DNA of 54,639 bases from JBOFBH01 sp051657715 (lineage in GTDB: Bacteria; Actinomycetota; Actinomycetes; Actinomycetales; Angustibacteraceae), in NCBI GenBank assembly GCA_051657715.1, contig JBOFLF010000042.1:1-54639 (forward strand), in the 5' to 3' direction. A program made the position numbers and the translations under genes. Numbering within the stretch: position 1 is the stretch's first letter; each line of letters begins with the position of its first letter. The notes beneath the pieces are model-generated. The model had not been told where the DNA came from. It worked only from the letters and a program-made list of their open reading frames with translations, and did no database searches. This document shows, piece after piece, positions 43,934 through 53,995 of the stretch.

Positions 43934-45229
43934 GTGATCGAGTCGAGTCAACCGGGCGGTGCGCCGGGTACGCGGTTCCCAAGCAGTGTGGTGGCGGGGC
44001 CGTCGTCCCGCTCACGCGCGTGGGCAGCGACCGGTGCCGGGCACCGGGTCGGCGACGTGGTGACGGCGCATGCTGGCGTCGAACCCCGAGTGGTGCCGGG
44101 CGGACCGCGCGGTCGGGAGTACCGCGAGCAGCTCGAAGAGCGTTTCCTTCAGCCTGCGGCGACCCGGGCTCGCGGTGCTGGGGAGCGCGCCCGCGCCGAG
44201 GAGCCCGATGCGCAGCGCACGTGCTTCGAGCGGGACCGGGATCGCATTCTGCACAGCAGCGCGTGGCGGCGACTGGCCGGCAAGACGCAGGTGTTCGTTT
44301 ACCCGGCGGATCACCAGCGCACCAGGCTGACCCACGCCCTCGAGGTGGCGCAGGTAGCGACCGCGGTAGCCCGCTCGTGCGGCCTCAACGTGACCTTGAC
44401 CGAGGCGATCGCGATCGGTCATGACTGCGGGCACGGTCCGGGCGGGCACGCCAGCGAGGACGCGTTCGACGTGTTCCTGGACGACGGACTCCTGGCCGAT
44501 GGCTCGCGGGACGGCTCCCGGCGCAGCGAATCCAGGGACGATGGGTCTCGGCGCGGCGGGTTCGACCACGCGGTCTGGGGCGCCGATGTCACGCTGGCAC
44601 CGTTGAATTTGTGCGCGCAGACCTTGGACGGCATCCGTAACCACTCCTGGTCCAGACCGGCACCCGCGACGCCCGAGGGGGTCGTGGTCAGCTGGGCGGA
44701 CCGGATCGCCTACACCGCCCACGACCTCGAGGACGCGGTGCACGCTGGCCTGGTCTCGCCCGCCGACGTGCCCGATCAGGTCGTCGAGGTCTGCGGCCGA
44801 ACCCGCGCCCAGCAGTTGGACACCTTCATCGGTGCCTTGATCGACACCACCGTGCGTTCCGGTGTGATCGGGATGGATCAGGATGTCGCGGGTGCGTTGG
44901 CCACGCTACGTGCGTTCAACTACGAGCGGATCTACACCCGTCCGGAGTCGATCGCGCAGAGCCGTGCCGTGGTGCGGGTGCTGCAGGCCCTGGTCGAGCA
45001 CTTCGTGCGGAACCCGGGAGCGCTCCCTGCGGATCATCGGCCCGGTGTCGCTGCGCCCGGGCAGCCGCGGGCCGGTCCGGGCGCAGGTTCGAGCGCCGGC
45101 GCTGATCCGGTGCGAGCGGCTGTCGCGTACGTCGGCGGGATGACCGATCGGTACGCCTTCGAGACTGCGGTGCGCCTTCTCGGCTGGTCCCGTTCAGATC
45201 TGCCGGCCGGTATCGACGTTCGCGGGTGA
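43934..45229 (+). CDS. dgt: Deoxyguanosinetriphosphate triphosphohydrolase-like protein
   Basis: HD-domain dNTP triphosphohydrolases release triphosphate from dNTPs. The metal ligands are in RLTHALEVAQVA (His), IGHDCGHGPGGHASE (His-Asp) and VVSWADRIAYTAHDLEDAV (Asp). RTCFERDRDRILHSSAWRRLAGKTQVF is the conserved N-terminal substrate region. An insert rich in Asp/Ser/Arg (about residues 193-215, repeated DGSR) lies after the HD motif. The GTG just after dusB is chosen, giving 431 residues, though the first 70 are not conserved and a later start is possible. dgt-dnaG adjacency is typical of actinobacteria. Confidence 0.92.
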   Translation: MIESSQPGGAPGTRFPSSVVAGPSSRSRAWAATGAGHRVGDVVTAHAGVEPRVVPGGPRGREYREQLEERFLQPAATRARGAGERARAEEPDAQRTCFERDRDRILHSSAWRRLAGKTQVFVYPADHQRTRLTHALEVAQVATAVARSCGLNVTLTEAIAIGHDCGHGPGGHASEDAFDVFLDDGLLADGSRDGSRRSESRDDGSRRGGFDHAVWGADVTLAPLNLCAQTLDGIRNHSWSRPAPATPEGVVVSWADRIAYTAHDLEDAVHAGLVSPADVPDQVVEVCGRTRAQQLDTFIGALIDTTVRSGVIGMDQDVAGALATLRAFNYERIYTRPESIAQSRAVVRVLQALVEHFVRNPGALPADHRPGVAAPGQPRAGPGAGSSAGADPVRAAVAYVGGMTDRYAFETAVRLLGWSRSDLPAGIDVRG

Positions 45230-45383
45230 CGCCTCGCCCCGGCGATCGGGCGGCCCGGTGCCGCGCGTCGGATGTCTCTGGCGCGTGGGGGCGCCGGTGC
45301 ACGCGCCAGGTTGCACCCCCTGCGCTTGACGATCGATGCGCCCGGGCGATGCCAACCGCCGAGGAGCATCCGACGCGCGGCAC

Positions 45384-45389
45384 TAGACT
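45384..45389 (+). promoter_or_regulatory. Possible -10 box of dnaG
   Basis: TAGACT lies 20 nt before the dnaG GTG. Unlike the leaderless genes, a strong Shine-Dalgarno GAGGAGG follows it, so a short leader is expected. Confidence 0.4.
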
Positions 45390-45409
45390 TCGGGTGGCGA
45401 GGAGGTCGG

Positions 45410-47464
45410 GTGCCGGGTCGGATCAGGGCGGATGTCGTGGCCGCCGTCAAGGAACGCGCGGCGATCGAGGACGTGGTCCGCGATCATGTGACGCTCCGTT
45501 CGGCCGGGGTCGGCTCGCTCAAGGGGCTGTGCCCGTTCCATGACGAGAAGTCGCCGTCGTTCCACGTGCGTCCGCACCTGGGGGTCTGGCACTGCTTCGG
45601 GTGCGGCGAGGGCGGGGACGTCATCTCGTTCGTGCAACGGGTGGACCACTTGTCGTTCACCGAGGCTGTCGAACGCTTGGCGACGACCGCTGGTGTGAGC
45701 GTCGCGTACGACGACGACGCGGGCGGGCGCCCGCGGGTGGAGGTCGGCCGCCGGATCCGGCTGGTGGAGGCGAATCGGGTCGCGCAGCAGTGGTACGCCG
45801 AGCAGCTGACCCAGGGCCCGGAGGCAGCGCCCGCCCGCGGCTTCCTCGCCGAGCGGGGTTTCGACCAGGAGGCCGCCGCGCGTTTCACCGTGGGCTACGC
45901 GCCCCGGTCCGGGGAGGCGCTGCTGCGGCACCTGCGCGGTCGTGGCTTCACCGACGAGGAGATCGTCCAGGCCGGTCTCGCGGCCCGCGGCGGGCGCGGG
46001 CCGTACGACCGGTTCCGCGGCCGGGTGCTGTGGCCGATCCGGGACGTGACCGGTGACTGCGTCGGCTTCGGCGCCCGTCGCTTGTACGACGACGACCGGA
46101 TCGAGGCCAAGTACCTCAACACTCCGGAGACGGTGCTGTTCAAGAAGTCCCAGGTGCTCTACGGCCTGGACCTGGCCAAGCGTGCGATCGCCGGGCAGCG
46201 GCGCGCGGTCGTCGTCGAGGGCTACACCGATGTGATGGCCTGCCACCTGGCCGGGGTGGACGTCGCGGTGGCCACCTGCGGGACGGCATTCGGTGTCGAC
46301 CACGTCCGGGTGCTGCGGCGGATCACCCGTGACGAGACGCAGGCCCGACCCGCCGAGGTGATCTTCACTTTTGACGGTGACGCCGCCGGCCGGCAGGCGG
46401 CGCTGCGGGCTTTCGCGGAGGATCAGCGCTTCGTCGCACAGACGTCCGTGGCTATCGAGCCTGCTGGTCTGGATCCGTGTGAGTTGCGTCAGCAGCACGG
46501 TGACCAGGCGGTCCGCGATCTGGTGGACCGCCGGGTCCCGTTGTTCGAGTTCGCCCTCACCAGTGTGCTGGCCGACTTCGACGTGGAGACGGCGGTGGGA
46601 CGGGTGCACGGCGTGCAGGCGGCCGCTCAGGTGGTGGCGCAGATCAAGGACCCGGCGTTGCGCCCGGAGTATGTCCGCCGGCTCGCTGGTCTGGTCGGCG
46701 TTGACGTCGAGCAGGCTCGCCAGGCCGTTGTGGCGGCGGCGCGGGTCCGGGCGTCCTCCCGGTCGGTGGTACCCACGCGCGCTGGGTCAGCCGAGCCGGA
46801 CCGAGCGTCCGATCACCGACCAGGCCGATCACCGGACCGATCGGATCGACCATCAGGCCAGACACCGGGCCAGTCATCAGGCCGGTCGCGGGGTCAGCTG
46901 TCAGATCCGGCGGCGCCCCGAGCGACAGCGCCAGCCGAGACGCCGCCGTCCGGTCCTGAGGCGCGGCGGCTGCCGCCCCCGGACCTCACTAACCCGGGGG
47001 TGGTGATGGAGCGGCAACTGCTGCAGTGCGTGTTGCAGGCGCCGCAGGCGTTGGACGCCGCGGAGTACGACGCGCTCGAGACGGAGGCTTTCGATGCCCC
47101 GATGCACCGCACGGTGCACCAGGCGATACGTGACCTGGGCGGGGTTGCAGCAGCTCAGGGGACGTCTGCCGCGCTCTGGTTGGAGCAGGTCGCCGGTGCG
47201 GTGCCGGACGGAGTGCGTGGGTACGTCACCGACGTGGCGGTGGCTGCGCTGCCGGCGATCGATGAGGATCAGGTGGCCCGCCTGGCCGCTTCGTTGCAGG
47301 TGGAGATCGCGCATCGGGACTTGGTCCGCCGGGAACGCGAAGTGCACAGTCGGATGCAGCGCCGGGACGCGGCCGGAGACGTCACGGGGTACCAGGCGGC
47401 GTTGCGCGAGGCGCAGGCCTTGGTGGAGCGTCGGGGAGCATTGCGGGCTCGCGACCACTGGTGA
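45410..47464 (+). CDS. dnaG: DNA primase
   Basis: DnaG makes RNA primers at the replication fork. The N-terminal CHC2 zinc ribbon reads LCPFHDEKSPSFHV with HCFGCGEGGD. The Toprim core has VVVEGYTDVMA and TFDGDAAGRQAAL, and KYLNTPETVLFKK precedes it. After about residue 445 a Ser/Arg/Pro-rich linker of some 70 residues leads to the C-terminal DnaB-interaction domain (VVMERQLLQCVLQAPQALD onward). The GTG is chosen because GAGGAGG lies 5 nt upstream; 684 residues result. The stop codon lies inside the left arm of a terminator hairpin. Confidence 0.96.
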   Translation: MPGRIRADVVAAVKERAAIEDVVRDHVTLRSAGVGSLKGLCPFHDEKSPSFHVRPHLGVWHCFGCGEGGDVISFVQRVDHLSFTEAVERLATTAGVSVAYDDDAGGRPRVEVGRRIRLVEANRVAQQWYAEQLTQGPEAAPARGFLAERGFDQEAAARFTVGYAPRSGEALLRHLRGRGFTDEEIVQAGLAARGGRGPYDRFRGRVLWPIRDVTGDCVGFGARRLYDDDRIEAKYLNTPETVLFKKSQVLYGLDLAKRAIAGQRRAVVVEGYTDVMACHLAGVDVAVATCGTAFGVDHVRVLRRITRDETQARPAEVIFTFDGDAAGRQAALRAFAEDQRFVAQTSVAIEPAGLDPCELRQQHGDQAVRDLVDRRVPLFEFALTSVLADFDVETAVGRVHGVQAAAQVVAQIKDPALRPEYVRRLAGLVGVDVEQARQAVVAAARVRASSRSVVPTRAGSAEPDRASDHRPGRSPDRSDRPSGQTPGQSSGRSRGQLSDPAAPRATAPAETPPSGPEARRLPPPDLTNPGVVMERQLLQCVLQAPQALDAAEYDALETEAFDAPMHRTVHQAIRDLGGVAAAQGTSAALWLEQVAGAVPDGVRGYVTDVAVAALPAIDEDQVARLAASLQVEIAHRDLVRREREVHSRMQRRDAAGDVTGYQAALREAQALVERRGALRARDHW

Positions 47465-47495
47465 TCTCATCTTGTGAGATCACCAGTGTTTCGTT
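47456..47495 (+). terminator. Rho-independent terminator of dnaG
   Basis: CACTGGTGATCTCA (47456-47469) and TGAGATCACCAGTG (47475-47488) form a perfect 14-bp stem with a TCTTG loop, followed by a T-rich TTTCGTT. The dnaG TGA is inside the left arm. This is the most classical terminator in the window. Confidence 0.9.
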
Positions 47496-47551
47496 GCTGA
47501 ACCGTGAGCCAGCTGTGATGCACCTGGGCGGCGAACGTCAGCGTCCGTTTC

Positions 47552-47557
47552 TAGGGT
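47552..47557 (+). promoter_or_regulatory. -10 box of a leaderless gene
   Basis: TAGGGT ends 7 nt before the ATG at 47565, just downstream of the dnaG terminator. The spacing matches leaderless initiation. Confidence 0.4.
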
Positions 47558-47564
47558 GTCCGAC

Positions 47565-48110
47565 ATGTGGTGGCGTCAGCGGGCCGATCGTCTACGACCG
47601 CTGCCGGCGCAGGTCCGCGAAGGGCTGGGACTTCGCCGCGGGGAGCGGGTGCTCGGCCACGCGGAGCAGATCGCCGGTGGGTGGGTGGTGGCCACCACGT
47701 CGACGTTGTCCTTGGTGGACCCGTTGGATGGTCCGCTGCCGATGCCCGGTACTCCCGCCCTGCAACGGTTCTGGCATGAGGTCGCCGAGGCCCGCTGGGA
47801 TCCGCAGGCCCACGTGGTCGACGTCCGGTGGGTGGACGAGCCCACATCGACGTCGATCCAGCTCGGGGAACAGGCAGGCGATGTGCCGCAGGTGGTGCGT
47901 GAGCGTGTGATGAGCACCTACGTGATCTCCGAGCGGGTGCCGGTCGCTGGCCGTACCGGCGTCACCGTCGCCGTTCGCCGGCACGCGGTGGACGGCTCGC
48001 TGTTCACCCAGGTCGTGCCTGACCGCGGCGTCACCACCACTGGTGATCACGTCGCTGACCACGTGAAGGTAGTGACCCGCGACCTGGCCGAGCAGGCCGG
48101 CCTCCGGTGA
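47565..48110 (+). CDS. Conserved hypothetical protein after dnaG
   Basis: I do not recognise a characterised family. The 181-residue soluble protein begins WWRQRADRLRPLPAQVREGL and contains repeated beta-strand-like stretches (GERVLGHAEQIAGGWVVATTSTLSLV, then RWVDEPTSTSIQLGE). Its C-terminal half is Val-rich (YVISERVPVAGRTGVTVAVRRHAVDG). Proteins of this type occur near dnaG in actinobacteria. The ATG is preferred over a GTG 9 nt upstream because it fits the leaderless -10 box. A tandem repeat and a hairpin follow. No signal peptide or membrane helix is seen. Confidence 0.8.
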   Translation: MWWRQRADRLRPLPAQVREGLGLRRGERVLGHAEQIAGGWVVATTSTLSLVDPLDGPLPMPGTPALQRFWHEVAEARWDPQAHVVDVRWVDEPTSTSIQLGEQAGDVPQVVRERVMSTYVISERVPVAGRTGVTVAVRRHAVDGSLFTQVVPDRGVTTTGDHVADHVKVVTRDLAEQAGLR

Positions 48111-48134
48111 CACCGGCGCTCGCTGACGTCGGCG

Positions 48135-48164
48135 GTGCTGAGTTGGCGGGTGCTGAGTTGGCGT
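48135..48164. repeat. Two copies of a 15-nt tandem repeat
   Basis: GTGCTGAGTTGGCGG and GTGCTGAGTTGGCGT lie in tandem in the 186-nt gap before tRNA-Asn. This is one of few period-15 repeats in non-coding DNA here. Confidence 0.75.
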
Positions 48165-48229
48165 CCAGCATGTCCGTGACCGGCCTGCAGCCCGGCGCCG
48201 TACCTGCCGGCAGGCCATGTCGCCGGACA

Positions 48230-48264
48230 CGCTGGCCTGTCGCCAGCGGAGCGACAGGCCAGCG
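48230..48264 (+). terminator. 14-bp hairpin between the hypothetical gene and tRNA-Asn
   Basis: CGCTGGCCTGTCGC (48230-48243) and GCGACAGGCCAGCG (48251-48264) form a perfect 14-bp stem with a 7-nt loop. CTCTTG follows a few bases later. It probably ends transcription from the upstream gene. Confidence 0.65.
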
Positions 48265-48279
48265 CCCGGTCGCTCTTGC

Positions 48280-48285
48280 TAGAGT
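48280..48285 (+). promoter_or_regulatory. Extended -10 promoter of tRNA-Asn
   Basis: TGC precedes TAGAGT, giving an extended -10 element that ends 11 nt before the mature tRNA 5' end. Confidence 0.45.
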
Positions 48286-48296
48286 TCTGGGACCGA

Positions 48297-49866
<1,570 letters not shown>

Positions 49867-50193
49867 CCGGGCTCGCCACCTCTTGGTGCGCTGGTGACAG
49901 GACTGCTCGTGTCCTGACGCCAGGCCGTGGGGCCGTGCGGCGGCCCGTGTTCGTGTTCCGGCCACGTGGCCCCCTGAACGCGATGGCGACACATCGAATG
50001 AGCTCAGCCTGCCATGTGCGTAGGGTGGCCGACTCAAGGCCCCTCGATCAGCCACGCTAGTCAGACGGGCCGGACTTCGATAGATCTCCGTGAGGAGCAG
50101 GTCTTGTGCCAGCATGGTGGTGATGATCTCGGGGGGTGTGGCTTTAGGTGGTCCTTGCTCCGCCGATAGCTAACGGCAGGAGGAGAGGTCGCT
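49867..50193. other. Intergenic region between the divergent GGDEF genes
   Basis: These 327 nt separate the two divergent c-di-GMP genes. They hold a perfect 12-bp palindrome GGCCACGTGGCC (49960-49971), a CAGGAC/GTCCTG hairpin (49898-49916) and, near the right end, AGGAGGAGAGG. I looked for a GEMM-type c-di-GMP riboswitch and for BldD-like boxes and found no convincing match. Confidence 0.5.
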
Positions 50194-50235
50194 GTGAGAT
50201 CAAGGCTGGGAGCCGATGCTATCGATGAGGCATGA
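50194..50235 (+). CDS. Possible 13-codon leader ORF before the GGDEF-EAL gene
   Basis: GTG at 50194 lies 5 nt after AGGAGGAGAGG, the strongest ribosome site in this region. It opens a 13-codon ORF (VRSRLGADAIDEA) in another frame. The stop lies downstream of two ATG codons (50216, 50225) proposed for the GGDEF-EAL gene and 4 nt before an in-frame GTG (50240). Its translation could couple to or block the main start. Expression is unproven. Confidence 0.3.
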   Translation: MRSRLGADAIDEA

Positions 50236-52486
50236 GCAAGTGGTTCGTGCAAACCCTTGGTTGAGAACTGGTCACGGCGTTCTCATCGTCGGCGCGACGC
50301 TCCTCGCGCTCACCGCGTCCGATCGGATGGGTTTTATCGCTTTTCTTGCGGTCGCCGCAGCTACCTTCGGGGCTCTCTTTCTTGGGCCATGGCTTTACCG
50401 TCCATCGAATCCTCGGATCTGGATTCTCCCCAAGTTCATGTGCGCCTCTTTCGTACTAGGATCAACTGCTCGAGGATTGCTGGGCGATACGCATGGCCTC
50501 ACGATTTCTGATGGGATTCTTATCCCAGGGTATCTTTTAACTCTCGGGTTTTTCTGGCGCCTTCTACGCCGAACCGGGTCTGCGGACCGAGGGGCACTAC
50601 TCGATGTGTCGATGATCTTCGTGGGTAGTTTTTTGTTGGCGATCGAAACTTTTATCGCCCCGCAGGTTGATGGCGAGTTGCCGTCGGGGGCGCTAGTAGT
50701 TAGCGTCATGTACCCAGTTTTCGATGTAACGATCCTAGCTTTATTGGCGTGGCTTATATTCACGGCACGGCGCCGAAATAAATCCCTTATCTTGTTTTCG
50801 TTCAGCATTTTCATGCTACTGGTCGGTGATACCGGGTATAATTTTCTCGCACGCGATGGTATATTTGACGCCTCATTTTTCCACGACATACCTTACTTCC
50901 TCGCGCTCGGCTTTCTAGGGCAAGCTGCTCTTCATCCCTCGATGGCGGCATTAGGTGCACCAGGAGCCCGAAGACCGCAGCCATGGTCCTGGCAGCGGCT
51001 CATTTTAATCGTGCCAGCTTTGACGGTGCCGGCGTGGCTGCTCCTCCTCAGCAGGGATGCCCCGTCAGGATTTGTCGCACTCCAAGTGGCTGGGACAGTG
51101 CTCTTGATGGGTTCCGTGTTGATGCGCGCATCGACTGCGGTCGCTGAGCAGGCCGAATCGCGACGGGTGTTCGAGCACCTGGCTACTCACGACACGCTGA
51201 CCGGTCTGGCGAATCGAGTGGCGCTGCGTAGCCACCTCCACGAGTGCATCGCCGAGGCTCGTGCGATCAACGTGCTGTTCCTCGATCTGGATGGGTTCAA
51301 GCTGGTCAACGATTCGTGGGGGCATGCCATCGGTGACGAACTCCTGGTCGCGGTGGCCGGTCGATTGCGCGCACATCTGCCGCCAGACGTCATGTTGGCC
51401 CGCACCGGTGGCGACGAGTTCGTTGCCGTCACCCCGATTCGGGCTCAGGACGTAGACGGCCGCGTCTTCGCCGATCACGTCATCGCCGAGCTTTCAGAGC
51501 CGTTCTCGCTCTCCGTCGGTGCGGTGGTGATCACTCCTTCCGTCGGGGTGACCTCATCGGACGGCGCTGATTCTCCGGACCCGGAGACCCTAGTGCGCGA
51601 GGCCGACACCGCCATGTACTGCGCGAAGGAGGCTGGCCGAGCCTGCACCGTGGTGTACGACGAAGCGATGGGCCAGCGGGTCCGGCAACGGGTTGACCTG
51701 GACCGGGCGCTGCGCCAAGCGCTCGAGCGGGACGAGTTGTCGGTGGTGTATCAGCCGATCGTGCACCTGCAGAGCGATCGGGTCATCGGTTTCGAGGCAC
51801 TGGTGCGCTGGCATCGGCTGGAAGGCCCGTCGTACACCCCGGATGTCTTTATCCCGGCCGCTGAGGAGAACGGCTTGATCGGCCCGATCGGCGACTTCGT
51901 GATGCGGCACGCGATCGAGCAGCTGGCTCGGTGGCGACGGGAGACGCCGCACGAGGTCGCGGTCAGCATCAATGTCTCAGCCCGCCAGCTGCTGGACGGT
52001 GCCTTCGCCTCCCGGGTGCTGCGTGAGCTGTCCGCGCGAGACCTGCCACCTCGTGCTCTCCGGCTGGAGATCACCGAGTCGACGCTGGTCGCTGCTGACG
52101 ACCAGGTCGCGGTTCAGACCCTCCGTGACCTGGAGGCGGCCGGTGTGGCGCTGTCCATCGACGATTTCGGGACCGGGTACTCCTCGTTGAGCTACCTCAG
52201 CCGTTTCCGGGTGCATGAGGTCAAGGTCGATCGATCATTCGTGTCCGAGATCACCTCCCGACGGGAGGATCAGGCCATCGTCCGGGCGACCGCGGCGATG
52301 GCGAACGCCTTGGGGATGTCCGTAGTGGCCGAAGGAATCGAGACCGCCGAGCAGCGCGATGTAGTGGCTGACGCAGGGATCGGCTACGGACAGGGATGGC
52401 TGTTCGGTCGTCCGATGAGTCCGGACGCAGCTGCGGAGCGAGTTATCCGTCAGTGGGACCCGTCGACGTCTGCTCCGCCTGCCTGA
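50216..52486 (+). CDS. Membrane GGDEF-EAL protein (c-di-GMP turnover)
   Basis: The 756-residue protein has about nine hydrophobic helices (20-305), a GGDEF domain (398-402, ARTGGDEFVAV) and an EAL domain. The EAL is complete: EAL at 527-529, SINVSARQL (Asn), EITES (Glu), IDDFGTGYSSLSYL (Asp-Asp), KVDRSF (Lys), EGIET and the Gln of GQGWLFGRP. Phosphodiesterase activity is therefore expected; the GGDEF could be active or only bind GTP. The membrane part carries IAPQV (147-151), YPVFD (166-170) and GDT (204-206), matching the divergent cyclase. The 5' third is visibly AT-richer than the rest. Start codon uncertain among ATG 50216, ATG 50225 and GTG 50240. The 3' end overlaps a convergent gene by 44 nt. 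Confidence 0.9.
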   Translation: MLSMRHEQVVRANPWLRTGHGVLIVGATLLALTASDRMGFIAFLAVAAATFGALFLGPWLYRPSNPRIWILPKFMCASFVLGSTARGLLGDTHGLTISDGILIPGYLLTLGFFWRLLRRTGSADRGALLDVSMIFVGSFLLAIETFIAPQVDGELPSGALVVSVMYPVFDVTILALLAWLIFTARRRNKSLILFSFSIFMLLVGDTGYNFLARDGIFDASFFHDIPYFLALGFLGQAALHPSMAALGAPGARRPQPWSWQRLILIVPALTVPAWLLLLSRDAPSGFVALQVAGTVLLMGSVLMRASTAVAEQAESRRVFEHLATHDTLTGLANRVALRSHLHECIAEARAINVLFLDLDGFKLVNDSWGHAIGDELLVAVAGRLRAHLPPDVMLARTGGDEFVAVTPIRAQDVDGRVFADHVIAELSEPFSLSVGAVVITPSVGVTSSDGADSPDPETLVREADTAMYCAKEAGRACTVVYDEAMGQRVRQRVDLDRALRQALERDELSVVYQPIVHLQSDRVIGFEALVRWHRLEGPSYTPDVFIPAAEENGLIGPIGDFVMRHAIEQLARWRRETPHEVAVSINVSARQLLDGAFASRVLRELSARDLPPRALRLEITESTLVAADDQVAVQTLRDLEAAGVALSIDDFGTGYSSLSYLSRFRVHEVKVDRSFVSEITSRREDQAIVRATAAMANALGMSVVAEGIETAEQRDVVADAGIGYGQGWLFGRPMSPDAAAERVIRQWDPSTSAPPA

Positions 52487-53102
52487 GGTCAACACGATCT
52501 TGGGCAGATCGAACGTCGACTTCACGAGCGACCGCTGGAACCGAGTAGGCCCAGTACGTCTGGGTGTCAACGAGTTCCAACCCGACCTCGGGGATCTTTT
52601 TCAGGGCTGCACGTTGAGCTGCTCGGGGAAGGTCGAAAATTTCGATGTTTCGGCCCGGAGCGTCAAGGAAAAAGGTGCTTTCGGCGCCCTCTGCCAGATC
52701 TAGCAGGCCGTGTACGAGCAAGGCGAAGAGGCTGGCGCCGTCGGTGCTTTTGTCCCGTGCCCGAGGGCGAGTGCCGACGCTCACGACGTACCAACATTGT
52801 CCTTGGCTGTGATGTTCTGGCCATCGTGACCGGAAAAACTGTTCGTCAAGCCACGGGATGGAAGCAAGCTCGTTAGTTGCGATTGCGATCGCGCACATCG
52901 TGCCGCCTGGTTCCCGTACTAGGACCGTTCGGTACCGGGGGTCGGCCGCGATCGTGTCGAACTCCTCGCGGGTGAACACGTGGTTCTCCAGCGTCTGTCC
53001 CTGTAGTTCGGTCATGGAATCGCGGTAGCAGTCCCACGCCTCCTCACGTAGAAGACCGTCGTAGGCGGTCAGGGCGAAGACGGCCGCACAGGTGTCTGCC
53101 AT
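52443..53102 (-). CDS. Unrecognised protein, possible acyltransferase-like fold
   Basis: I do not recognise this 219-residue protein. It is soluble. The stretch YRTVLVREPGGTMCAIAIATNELASI followed by QCWYVVSVGTRPRARDK and SLFALLVHGLLDLAE has the strand-strand-loop-helix order of GNAT-like acyltransferases, but no clear acyl-CoA motif. The C-terminal 20 residues are polar and lie in the overlap. The gene is convergent with the GGDEF-EAL gene and their ends overlap by 44 nt. Its GC content looks lower than that of the housekeeping genes. Confidence 0.7.
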   Translation of the reverse strand: MADTCAAVFALTAYDGLLREEAWDCYRDSMTELQGQTLENHVFTREEFDTIAADPRYRTVLVREPGGTMCAIAIATNELASIPWLDEQFFRSRWPEHHSQGQCWYVVSVGTRPRARDKSTDGASLFALLVHGLLDLAEGAESTFFLDAPGRNIEIFDLPRAAQRAALKKIPEVGLELVDTQTYWAYSVPAVAREVDVRSAQDRVDLRQAEQTSTGPTDG

Positions 53103-53174
53103 AACGGCAGACTAGTGACGGTGAGCAGGACAAGCGAAGCGCCTTGGGTGCTCCGCTACCATTCCTTGACTACT

Positions 53175-53248
53175 GGGGCGGTAGCTCAGCCGGTCAGAGC
53201 AGCGGACTCATAATCCGTCGGTCGTGGGTTCGAGCCCCACCCGCCCCA
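53175..53248 (+). tRNA. tRNA with CAT anticodon, probably elongator tRNA-Met
   Basis: The 74-nt sequence folds as a cloverleaf: acceptor GGGGCGG with CCGCCCC, D-arm GCTC/GAGC, anticodon stem GCGGA/TCCGT with loop CTCATAA, T-arm GTGGG-TTCGAGC-CCCAC, discriminator A. CCA is not encoded (ACCC follows). CAT could also be the lysidine-modified tRNA-Ile; the first base pair and overall sequence look more like elongator Met, but I cannot settle this. Confidence 0.9.
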
Positions 53249-53314
53249 CCCAGCATTCATGACGTCACCCTGATAGGGTCGTGTCTCCAGAATTATTTCC
53301 CACTTGACCGACGG

Positions 53315-53740
53315 TCAGCCGCGGAACGGTCGTGGGGGAGCGGTCAGGGTTGCTCGCGGGCATTCGTCGAGGTTCAGCCCGCCGAAGTTCAAGGCGGCGT
53401 CGGTCAGGCTGGTGACCGTCCAGCCATGCTGGACGCCGAACCGGGTGACGGTGACCCGGTAAATGGTGATCTCGTATTTGGTAGGCGTGCCGTACGCGAC
53501 TTGGATGGTGCCGATCAATTCGGCGCCCGCCGGATTGTTGTACCCGTGCCAGGGGCGGTCGTACAGGCTCCACAGCTGTGGTTCGGACTGCCACACGCCA
53601 CCGTTCTGCACGTCGCGCAGGGCCAGTTCGACCAGGACTGCGCGCGCGGCTTCCTCGGGGACGATGGCGGCCGGGCGGATCACCTCGGACACGACACCCT
53701 CGTCGTAGACCTCGGCCATCAGGACCTCGCTGTTGTCCAC
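53315..53740 (-). CDS. Hypothetical protein
   Basis: This 141-residue protein is not recognised. It is soluble and acidic at the N-terminus (DNSEVLMAEVYDEGVVSEVI), with a central GTIQVAYGTPTKYEITIYRVTVTR-like beta region and ends PPRPFRG. The GTG at 53740 is chosen because GGAGGT lies 6 nt upstream; an ATG seven codons later is an alternative. It diverges from the DUF3145 gene. No motif suggests a catalytic role. Confidence 0.75.
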   Translation of the reverse strand: MDNSEVLMAEVYDEGVVSEVIRPAAIVPEEAARAVLVELALRDVQNGGVWQSEPQLWSLYDRPWHGYNNPAGAELIGTIQVAYGTPTKYEITIYRVTVTRFGVQHGWTVTSLTDAALNFGGLNLDECPRATLTAPPRPFRG

Positions 53741-53995
53741 CTCAATACCTCCATGCCGGTGAGTGGATCGCTTGATCTATCGGCAGCTCGCGGGCGTAGC
53801 TGAGCGAGTGACGCGCCTGAGCTGCCGCGGCAAATCGGGGTTGACTGCGAGAAGCCGTGGGAGACAGGCGTGAGGTTGGTATCCGCTGGATCGGTGAGGC
53901 ACACTGATCAGACAACCTGACGCGGTCGAGTTGTCGCCCGTCCTGGGAGCGAGGTCGTTGGGGAAGACGTCCCTCGAACCCCCAAGGAGGGTGAG

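Noticed and set aside
49867..50115. N-terminal extension of the GGDEF protein by 83 residues
   Set aside because: The added residues are Arg/Ser/Gly rich without helices, differ from the paralogue, and no ribosome site precedes the upstream start.
49867..50193. c-di-GMP (GEMM) riboswitch between the GGDEF genes
   Set aside because: The conserved GEMM core and tetraloop-receptor features were not found.
53144..53803. Open frame of 219 codons crossing the CAT tRNA
   Set aside because: Its N-terminal half is a translation of tRNA sequence (GGSSAGQSSGL pattern), a well known artefact, and the rest is antisense to the gene at 53315-53740.
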